A stretch of DNA of 64,000 nt from Panopea generosa. Taxonomy: Eukaryota; Mollusca; Bivalvia; Adapedonta; Hiatellidae. The stretch lies in assembly GCA_029582155.1 (NCBI GenBank), contig CM055907.1, positions 29,032,432-29,096,431 on the forward strand. Reading direction: 5' to 3'. A model generated the notes under the pieces. It searched no databases and was not told where the DNA came from. It was given only the letters and a program-made list of their open reading frames with translations. The translations under genes were made by a program, and so were the position numbers. This document shows, piece by piece, positions 27,301-39,165 of this stretch (the first letter of the stretch is position 1; each line of letters opens with the position of its first letter).

Positions 27301-30300
27301 AGTAACACTCTACATACAGTACACTCAGTACAGCCAGTAACACTCTTTATACAATTCACTCAGTACAGCCAGTAACACTCTACATACAATACACTCAGTG
27401 CGGCAGTTAACTCTATATACAATATACTCAATGCAGCCAGTAACACTCTATATACAATACACTCAGTACAGCCAGTAACACTGTATATACAATACACTCA
27501 GTACAGCCAGTAACACTTTATATACACTACACTCAGTGCAGCCGGTTACACTCGTCATACAATACACTCAGTACAGTCAGTAATACTCTATATACAATAC
27601 ACTCAGTGCAGCCAGTAACACTCTATATACAATACACTCAGTTCAGCCAGCAACACCCTATATACAATACACTCAGTACAGCCAGTTACACTCTATATAC
27701 AATATAAAAGATGTGACAAAAAAATGTCAAGACTTATTTCACAATAAGGAAAAAACTATATTTGCATTTTATCACCAGCAGAAAAAACAAACAATAACAT
27801 GATAATATAAACCGATAGTAAAAATTTGATTATTTAAAATTTCAGCTAATTTTGTTCAAGAAAGATATGAGAAAGCCATACTGATAAAAAATGCTGCCTG
27901 TAATATTATTAGCATTATTATTTGCATGTGTGTTGCCTTGTGCATGTTGTGTGATGGGATGCATGTTTGAATCTCCAGGAGAGCAGATTAAGAAGGAACG
28001 GACAGTTCAGCGTGCTGAGGACTGTAGGGATGCCCTTGCCAAGACCCTGTATAGCCGTCTGTTCAGCTGGATTGTTAATGGCATTAATCAACTCATCCAG
28101 CCAGCTGATGAACAAGGGTAAAACCACCTGACTTCACCTTATATCATACAAAACACTTTATCTGCATACTGTATTCCCTAAAATAAACACGCTCACCAAC
28201 ACCACCAGTTTGAGTCCAAGAAATCAATTTTTGCTTAAGGACAAACCTGCAAACGGTTACTGTCACTTTAAGGTTAAGTAATGGTAATGTGAATTGTTTT
28301 GTTTGGTGAAAGAATCATCCAACAAGATAGTTTGTAACACACTTCAGAAGAAAAAAAATCATAGAAGTGAAAATTCAAATGAAACTGATGACACACAACA
28401 GACAGAACATATCTTGACTATTTTTCATCAGATTTTGAAGTGAAAACTGTTTTGAACAACTAAATTTGGTTAAAAAAAAGGAAGAACAGGTGCAGAAACC
28501 TGTACCACTAATATAAATGTGATGTGTTATAGAACTCCAGTAGTGGCAGTTACCTGTTGTAGATATAGTATAAGCTGCTCACACCAGAGGTTGCAGGTTT
28601 GATAACCTAAAAAAACAACACTTTGTACTGGTTTGGCCCGGTAAACGAACTGAAACAAACTAAAACCATATCAAATTTACAAAAAAACAAGTGATGGCCA
28701 CTATGTTTTCCTTGAAATCTATTGTCAGTATTGTATATACATGAACCTGGCAGTCTGCATGTGCATGTGATTGGATGAACATTTGTGCTATATGTCTAAA
28801 ATTATACAAATTAAATAAAATTTATGTTTATAAAATGCATGCACTGTAGTGTGACATCATGTTTTTTCTCAGAAGATAGTATATCAGACTTATACCCACA
28901 AAAGTTGCTGTTTTTTTGCATGATATTAATTAATTAGTTATATTTCTTTATTTCATCAGGAATGAAATGCAGATTGGGATACTGGATATATTCGGATTTG
29001 AAAATTTCCCTCATAACAGTTTTGAACAGGTATAAACTTTTCTGATGTAGAATTTTTGTTAATTTTCAATACATGGGAAGAAAAAATCCATGATTATGAT
29101 TATACCATTTTAATGGAGTACCGTATATATATAATATAAATTTGGCCATTTAGGATATCAGTTTGTGCTGGTTCTCGAACCAGATGTTTAGCCTGGATTT
29201 GCAATTAGGTCCTTAAAGCTTTACTTAAGGAACACTAACTTGTGTAGTTTTGAATAGGTTCATACCAAATACTAGAAAAATGGTACTAGAAGCTTCCACG
29301 CTTAATGCTTAGCATTTGAGGGTAGTTAAAGTAGGGGTATCATATCATGTGTCTGCTACAATATACTCCAGTGTGGGTATCATACCATGTGTCTGCTACA
29401 ATATACTCCAGTGTGGGTATCATACCATGTGTCTGCTACAATATACTCCAGTGTGGGTATCATACCATGTGTCTGCTACAATATACTCCAGTGTGGGTAT
29501 CATACCATGTGTCTGCTACAATATACTCCAGTGTGGGTATCAAATCATGTGTCTGCTACAATATACTGCAGTGTGGGTATCATACCATGTGTCTGCTACA
29601 ATATACTCCAGTGTGGGTATCATACCATGTGTCTGCTACAATATACTCCAGTGTGGGTATCATACCATGTATCTGCTACAATATACTGCAGTGTGGGTAT
29701 CATACCACGTGTCTGCTACAATATACTCCAGTGTGGGTATCATACCATGTGTCTGCTACAATATACTCCAGTGTGGGTACCATACCATGTGTCTGCTACA
29801 ATATACTGCAGTGTGGGTACCATACCATGTGTCTGCTACAATATACTCCAGTGTGGGTATCATACCATGTGTCTGCTACAATATACTGCAGTGTGGGTAT
29901 CATACCATGTGTCTGCTACAATATACTCCAGTGTGGGTACCATACCATGTGTCTGCTACAATATACTCTAGTGTGGGTACCATACCATGTGTCTGCTACA
30001 ATATACTGCAGTGTGGGTACCATACCATGTGTTTGCTACAATATACTCCAGTGTGGGTACCATACCATGTGTCTGCTACAATATACTCTAGTGTGGGTAC
30101 CATACCATGTGTCTGCTACAATATACTCCAGTGTGGGTACCATACTATGTGTCTGCTACAATATACTCCAGTGTGACAGCACTTAGAATACTGTCTCAAG
30201 TAGACACTGCTGCAATATGAACAATTATTGAAGTGATGCTAAACACCATACAACAACAAATTAGTTTTGAACAAACTTGACAAGCGTTATCAAGTGTAAG

Positions 30301-33300
30301 TATACAAATGATTTTAGTGCCTCTGACCTTCCAAGCAGCTACATATATAGTTATTTGTACATAGTAGATGTTGTAGTTACTTGTCTGAATTCTTAAATAG
30401 TGTTTGATTTAATAGACAGCTGATTTAATGCATTAAAATTGCAAACAATTTTATTTTAATATTTGACATAATAGTGTGAATGCTAAGAAATTGCTCCAAA
30501 GTCACTTACATCAATGGCATGAATATTTTTCTTTTGCAGATGTGTATAAATGTAGCCAATGAGCAGATCCAGCTCTACACCAATGATAACATCTTTTATA
30601 AAGAGCAGCAGGATTGTTTGTTAGAAGGTGTACCATTGGTCGATCTGAATTATGCCAGTAACCAGGCTATTCTGGATCTGTTTCTTGAGGTATAGTAACA
30701 AAACAAGTTGTCTTCTGAGGTATAGTAACAATACAAGTCGTCTTCTGAGGTATAGTAACAATACAAGTTGTCTTCTGAGGTATAGTAATAATACAAGTTG
30801 TCTTCTGAGGTATAGTAACAATACAAGTTGTTTTCTGTGGTATAGTAACAATACAAGTTGTCTTCTGAGAAATAGTAACAATACAAGTTGTCTTTTGAGG
30901 TATAGTAACAATACAAGTTGTCTTATGAGGTATAGTAACAATACAAGTTGTCTTCTGAGAATATTAACAATAATATTTGTCTTCTGAGGTATAATAACAA
31001 TACAAGTTGTCTTCTGAGGTATAGATACAATACAAGTTGTCTTCTGAGAAAAAATAACTATACAAGTTTTCTTCTGAGGTATAGTAACAATATAAGTTGT
31101 CTTCTGTGGTATAGTTACAATACAAGTTGTCTTCTGAGGTATAGTAACAATACAAGTTGTCTTCTGAGGTATAGTTTCCTGAGAATAGTAACAATACAAG
31201 ATGTCTTCTGAGGTATAGTAACAATACAAGTTGTCTTCTGTGGTATAGTAACAATACAAGTTGTCTTCTGAGGTATAGTAACAATACAAGTTGTCTTCTG
31301 AGGTATAGTTACAATACAAGTTGTCTTCTGAGAATAGTAACAATACAAGTTGTCTTCTGAGGTATAGTAACAATACAAGTTGTCTTCTGAGAATAGTAAC
31401 AATACAAGTTGTCTTCTGAGGTATAGTAACAATACAAGTTGTCTTCTGTGATATAGTTACAATACAAGTTGTTTTCTGATGTATAGTAACAATACAAGTT
31501 GTCTTCTGAGATATAGTAACAATACAAGTTGTCTTCTGAGAAATAGTAACTATACAAGTTTTCTTCTGAGGTATAGTAACATTACAAGTTGTCTTCTGTG
31601 GTATTGTTACAATACAAGTTGTCTTCTGTGGTATTGTTACAATACAAGTTGTCTTCTGGGGTATAGTAACAATACAAGTTGTCTTCTGAGGTAAAGTAAC
31701 AATACAAGTTGTCTTCTGAGTTATAGTTACAATACAAGTTGTCTTCTTAGGTATTGTAACAATACAAGTTGTCTTCTGGGGAATAGTAATAATACAATAT
31801 GTCTTCTGAGGTAAAGTAACAATACAAGTTGTCTTCTGAGGTATAGTAACAATACAAGTTGTTGTCTGAGGTATAGTAATGATACAAGTTGTCTATTGAG
31901 GTATAGTAACAATACAAGTTGTCTTCTGAGGTAAAGTAATGATACAATTTGTCTTCTGAGTTATAGTAACAATACAAGTTGTCTTCTGAGGTATAGTAAC
32001 AATACAAGTTGTCTTCTGAGAAAAAGTAACTATACAAGTTGTCTTCTGAGGTATCATAACAATACAAGATTTTTTCTGAGGTATAGTAACAATACAAGTT
32101 GTCTTCTGAGGTATAGTAACAATACAAGTTGTCTTCTGAGGTATAGTAACAATACAAGTTGTCTTCTAAGGTATAGTAAAAATACAAGTTGTCTTCTGAG
32201 AAATAGTAACTATACAATTTGTCTTCTGTGGTATAGTTACAATACAAGTTGTCTTCTGAGGTATAGTTACAATACAAGTTGTCTTCTGAGGTATAGTAAC
32301 AATTCAATATGTCTTCTGAGGTAAAGTAACAATACAAGTTGTCTTCTGAGGTATAGTAACAATTCAAGTTGTCTTCTAAGGTATTGTAACAATACAAGTT
32401 GTCATCTGAGGTATAGTTACAATACAAGTTGTCTTCTGAGGTATAGTAACAATTCAGGTTGTTTTCTGAGGTATAGCAACAATATAATATGTCTTTTAAG
32501 GTATAGTTACAATACAATATGTCTTCTGAGGTATGGTTACAATACAAGTTGTCTTCTGAGGTATAGTAACAACACAGTTTGTCTTCTGAAGTATAGTAAC
32601 AATACAAGTTGTCTTCTGAGGTATAGTAACAATACAAGTTGTCTTCTGTGGTATAGTAACGATGCAAGTTGTCTTCTGATGTAAAGTTACAATACAATTT
32701 GTCTTATGAGGTATAGTTACAATACAAGTTGTCTTCTGAAGTAAAGTAATAATACAATTTGTTTTCTGAGGTATAGTAACAAAACAAGTTGTCTCATGAG
32801 GTAAAGTAACAATTCAAGTTGTCTTCTGAGAATAGTAACAATACAATTTGTCTTCTGAAGGATAGTAACAATACAAGTTGTCTTCTGAGGTATAGTTACA
32901 AAACAATTTGTCTCATGAGGTATAGTAACAATTGAAGTTGTCTTCTGAGAATAGTAACAATACAATTTGTGTTCTGAAGTATAGTAACAATAAACTTGTC
33001 TTCTGAGGTATAGTTACAATACAATTTGTGTTCTAAAGTATAGTAACAATACAAGTTGTCTTCTGAGGTATAGTTACAATACAATTTGTCTCATGAGGTA
33101 TATTAACACTACAAGTTATCTTCTGAGGTATAGTTACAATACAAGTTGTCTTCTGAGAAATAGTAACTATACAATTTGTCTTCTGAGGTATAGTAACAAT
33201 ACAAGTTGTCTTCTGAGGTATAGTTACAATACAATTTGTCTTTTTTAAAAAGAATCCAAAAGCGAGGTCAGCAAGCTAGGTGAATAGAGATGATTTTGGT

Positions 33301-36300
33301 AAAATAGGTGAAGAGTGGCATGTCCACCAAATAACCATCAGAATGATTGGTAAAATAAAATTTTTGGGTCAATTTGCACCATTCTTCACCTAAACAAACC
33401 AGACTAAAATAATAAAGACTTTCCCCCCAATGTTTGATAAGTTTGAATAGGTGACGCTACAGCTCACTGAACTGTGATAAAAAATTGTGTGCAACGGGGA
33501 AAGACCCCAGGACAGACCATTTTTTTTTTTTTTTTCTTCCACAGTTCAAATTTATTAAAATTTCGTACTCGACAATAACAATATAAAACATAATCTATGC
33601 AATTTTCATTGATATATATCGCAATAATGAGCACATAACATCCTATATACTAACGGTTGTTCATGTCAAATTACCAAATAAATACTACGTCTCTGATCCC
33701 CCGCTCGCAATACAAGAAAATAAAGGACAGACTATTCATGAAATGGAAATGTCAGACAGTCACAGGAATATATCTTCTTTAAGTCTTATCTGTAAGTTGT
33801 AAAAACGCTTTTTGACCCGGTGGGTAGCAGAAAGTTGCAGCACTAAAGGAAGACCAATGAAAATCAATGACACAATAATCAAGCGAGTTCAAGGCAGACC
33901 ATCATCAATGCAGACCATCATCAATGCAGACCATCATCAAGGCAGACCATCATCAAAATAAATCATTCATGCAAAATTTCTTACTGAAAATGTATCAATG
34001 TCTTGTGTATGTGTGAAGTGTGTATCTCTTTGAGAAGAACTAATAAATGATGTCAATATATTATTAATGATGTTACATAACCTGGGCCGTAAAGCAATGT
34101 AACCTCGCATTGTGGTTTTGTCTGTAAAGTTCACATTTTTATGTATATGTTGACATTTTAATGATAAATGATTATACTATCAAAATATCAAGTTTTTAGA
34201 TTTCAGTATGTGTCATTAAATCTGCACAGTATTAACCTTTTATATGCTCTTTTGTGACAACCTTCTATACATATAAAAGTAACAACAAGTATTTTGGACA
34301 GAATTTAATCACTTTTATAGTAAAAATAAAAAATCAAATAATCATTCATGGTAACATTGTTATAAGTCAGCTATTTATTTTATTTACAGAAACATACAGG
34401 GGTGTTGGGGATCTTAGATGAAGAGAGTAACTTCCCGAAGGCTACAGATAAATCCTTGGCCACCAAACTTCACCAAAACTCTGGTATAAATAAAATACTG
34501 ACAAACTGTCAGGTCATCCAAACTTCACCAAAACTCCGGTATAAATAAAATATTGACAAACTGTCAGGCCACCAAACTTCACCAAAACTCTGGTGTAAAT
34601 AAAATACTGACAAACTGTCAGGTCATCCAAACTTCACCAAAACTCCGGTGTAAATAAAATACTGACAAACTGTCAGGCCACCAAACTTCACCAAAACTCT
34701 GGTATAAATAAAATACTGACAAACTGTCAGGTCATCCAAACTTCACCAAAACTCTGGTGTAAATAAAATACTGACAAACTGTCAGGTCATCCAAACTTCA
34801 CCAAAACTCCGGTATAAATAAAATACTGACAAACTGTCAGGCCACCAAACTTCACCAAAACTCTGGTGTAAATAAAATACTGACAAACTGTCAGGTCATC
34901 CAAACTTCACCAAAACTCCGGTGTAAATAAAATACTGACAAACTGTCAGGCCACCAAACTTCACCAAAACTCCGGTATAAATAAAATACTGACAAACTGT
35001 CAGGTCATCCAAACTTCACCAAAACTCTGGTATAAATAAAACACTGACAAACTGTCAGGTCATCAGCACAAAACAAAAGTGTCTCCACATAGGCTTTGAA
35101 AGTACTAAAGAGAATTTTATAAAACTCCTTAAAATTAGAAGGTGTTTAGTATTCAAAAATTAGGTCTGTACCTCAAAAGTCAAGGTCACATTTGGCAGTA
35201 ATGGTCAGATATGTAAAATAAAATCATGTCTCCATCGTAACTTACAGCTGGTCATTAAATCAGTCAGAATTGTTTCTAAGTTTTAACTGTGAAGTTAATG
35301 GAGGAAACGTCATGTAACATCACACAAATATTAAGTAAAATTATATTTATTAATATAAACATTTTGATATTAAGTCAGCATTTTAATTAGATGTACTTTG
35401 GTACCAAAATGAATACATTCAGACAATAGTTTGGAGAGTTTATAAACAACTGCTAAATTTCCCATTTGCTATTTTGGCACTAAATATAATGTGGTTTTTA
35501 GCTTCCCATAGGTATAACTTAGTCCCACATAACATATAAGGATTTTTGCCATTTAATTAATGTGCAAAATTTCAATACAACCCTTAGGTAGAGGTGAAAT
35601 TCATGTCATAAAATGCATGGGCTATTACGACTTCACACTTCTCTGTGACACTTTATCAATATATTTGTTTAGAAAAACAAAAATCTCTGTGACAATGCAA
35701 CAAAAGGAATCAGTCATAAATATACAATTGAGATAATGAAACTTTCGGTATCGGCAACCTCATCAGAGCCTCAATTCTGATAATAAAGGTGAGATCTCTG
35801 TTTTGAATATATTATCTCAATCTCATTAAGCATGAAAGATTCTTATACTCTCTTTAATTCATAGTATTACATGTATCCTCAATATGTCCACATGTATACT
35901 TCAATTTACCAAGAGATTAATAAGAACTAATTGTAATAAAAAACTTGCAGTACATTTCATAGTGTCCAAATTCAGTCCAGTGAGAATGGAATGTTCTCTC
36001 AGATATGTTTTTACTCTTTTTTTCTGGGGTTTGAGCATTTACATGTATTTTGACATTTGTTTATTTTTGTGTGTATCTTCAGGGAAGAAACATAGTGAGT
36101 ATTACAAGACGCCCAAAGATGGCGGGCTGTGCTTCACAGTGATACATTACGCAGGTAGTGTGTCCTATAACGTCACCGGAATGTTGGAGAAGAACAGAGA
36201 TACTCTGCCTAACAGTGTCTTGTACACAATGAAAAGTAAGTGTAGGCGGTGACACAACACTAGTATTTACAGTTAAACCTGTCAGTTTATATTTTACACC

Positions 36301-39097
36301 GAATATATATATACCACTGATGTAAATCAAGCTCAGGCTGTTTTCCTTGATGAAATAAGTACTAAGAAACTGGTGAAAAAAAGATTTTCTAAAGAAAATA
36401 TATAAAAGAATATATAAAGGCCAGGAGGCCAGAAATTAAAAGCCAGGTGGCCGGAAATTAAATAAAGGCCAGGTGACCGAAAATTAAATATTGAGTGAAT
36501 TAAATTGAACTTGTATATATAAAAGAAATATGGTCCTTGTTGTGCTTAAACTCACTAATTAGTACATTGTGGTCTCAATGTGGCTGATGATTGGTTGATT
36601 AGTACATTGTGGTCTCAATGTGGCAGATGATTGGTTGATTAGTACATTGTGGTCTCAATGTGGCAGATGATTGGCTGATTAGTACATTGTGGTCTCAATG
36701 TGGCAGATGATTGGTTTAATCAACCAATCATCTGTACATTGTGGTCTCAATGTTGCGGATGATTGGCTGATTAGTAGATTGTGGTCTCAATATGGCAGAT
36801 GATTGGTTGATTAGTACATTGTGGTGTCAGTGTGGCAGATGTTTGGCTGATTAGTAGATTGTGGTCTCAATGTGGCAGATGATTGGTTGATTAGTACATT
36901 GTGGTCTAAATATTGAAATAAATGAATAAAACTTTCATCATGAAACTATGCATGCAACTGCTACAGTTGTTATGTCAGTAATAATGAAATTATATGGACA
37001 GTACATCAAGTTGACATACACAAGTCATATCTTCTTCACTTAAGGTTCATCATATTTTTTTCATACCCCTTCTACATTTGTAACCTAATATTACAATGCA
37101 AATTGTCCCAGAGGGAGATAGAGCCACTGACATTCCGACAAATTTTGTACCCCACCCAGCTCTCATGTCATACTCATGTTGAGAGAATTCAAAAGGTTTT
37201 CCAATGAAAAATTTTAAAAGAGTTAGTGATATTTCTTAAATTAAGGAACTGAAATTCCTGTAGATACATATTTATACATGTATCGACGTCTTCTACAGTT
37301 AGCCAACAATACTGACTGTCTTTTATGATTTGATGTCTTTTAAAAATAGTTTGAAGACCTTTTCTCAGTAAATCGGTTATTGCATGTATTGTTTTAAATT
37401 GGAACAATTTTCTTGCATGTGGTCAGCTTTTTTATATATTTTGACAAATTCAGTTGGTGGATAATATAAAATTAATGCAAATGTATTTAGGTTATTTAAT
37501 TTCATGATTTGTACTGTTGACTATTTCAGCCAGCAACAGACTGCTTATCAAAGAGTTATTCCAGTCTCGCGTGACAAGAACTGGCTCCCTAGCCCCTAGT
37601 GCCCGGCAAAGAAGGTCACGACGTACAACCACAAAAAAGTCATCATCGCCTTTTGAATTCTTTAAGAAGTTGAAAGGAAATAACAAGGAGCCTAAGAAAC
37701 CACAGAAAACTATTGCATCAGAGAGGAAAGGTCCATCAACAATGGCCTACCACTTCAGGGTATTTAATACATAAGTTATGATTTATACCGTAAATATTTC
37801 CCCATAACTGGGACAGTGTGAACCATAAGCTGATACCGGGAGTGGGAGTTCACCTCTGACTGAAACTTGGGTGCAAAGAACTGGAGTGTGTAGTCTGGTT
37901 TTAGAGCAGGATGGGATGCTCATGGGTTCGATCCTTTATCACGGCTATGTGTTGTGACCTTGAGCAAGTCACTTTATCTACATATGCTTAGTACTGGTTC
38001 TACCCAGGAAGACTTCGAGCTTGATTTGCCTAAGTTGTGAGAACTTGTTTCTTAATTGATGTAAAATAAATAAACATCTGCCCATTAAATGGCGGATAAT
38101 ATATTACACCCCCTAAAATTGTATTTGTCTGAATGGGAAATTTCCCTTAAATCTACACCCACCCTCAATATGAAATCCTGAATTCCCCTCCAGTTGATGA
38201 TGACACCTTTCAAAACTCTATACAGGGAACTGCAATATGAATTTTTCCTTTCCAGTAAGAACACTAAAAATATCTATTCATTTTTAGTGTTATTAATTTT
38301 TGTTCAATTCAGAATTCCTTAAGTGACCTGGTATGTAAACTTCAATCTGCTAGTCCCAACTTTGTACGTTGTATTAAACCCAACACCCAGAAGATGGCCA
38401 TGAAGTTTGATGCGCAGTATGTGTTGGCCCAACTACGTTACACGGGTGTATCAGACATCGTGAAGATTCGCAAGTTTGGATACGCCATGCGGCTAACTTA
38501 CCACGAGTTACTAATGAGGTTAGTGGGTTTTCAAATTTCTATTGTAAAGATAAAGAGAATGAATATCAACTGTATCAATTGTGGATAAGAAAATCCCAGG
38601 TTAAGTTAAATGTTAAAGATTCTGACAACTGAGGTGAGATTTTTGTGTTTCACATGGATGCTCATGATGGATTCTTGTAGAGAAAGATATCAGTTACTCA
38701 TACAGTGGACTCATAATATACATACTCAGTTCCTGTAGTTGTATGCTTCTGATTGTGTAGCATGTCAGAGTTCTGGGTAGTAGAACCAGTAATGGGTGTT
38801 GCCAATAATCTGGCATGAGCTTCCAACATCCTATCCACTTCACTGTGGTCTCACCTATATGTTGATGTTTGTCTGTAAAGTTATTTAATACAAGTCCGGT
38901 TGGCTGACTGAAAACTTATTTAATAATTGTTATTGGTAAATATTCTTCTATATAATATGTGTACTGATGTTTAGTTTGTTGATTCTGTAGGTACTCGGTT
39001 CTGGTGCAATGTTGTCTGCCCAAGTTTTCTCCAATGACGAAGGAGTCCAAGTGCCAGTATCTACTACAGTATTACAAAATATACAATGTCAAGGTAC

Positions 39098-39165
<68 letters not shown>

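Noticed and set aside
29240..29260. AGTTTTGAATAGGTTC resembling the exon 12 end and donor (AGTTTTGAACAGGTAT)
   Set aside because: Only about 13 bases match and no array follows; too short to count as another junction duplication.
29316..30186. Two ~280-codon plus-strand frames ([14 protein letters not shown]...)
   Set aside because: Both lie in the 40-bp array and are the same peptide repeat read in different phases; no splice or start context.
31747..32697. 316-codon minus-strand frame ([10 protein letters not shown] repeats)
   Set aside because: Made only of the 30-bp donor-type array of intron 13.
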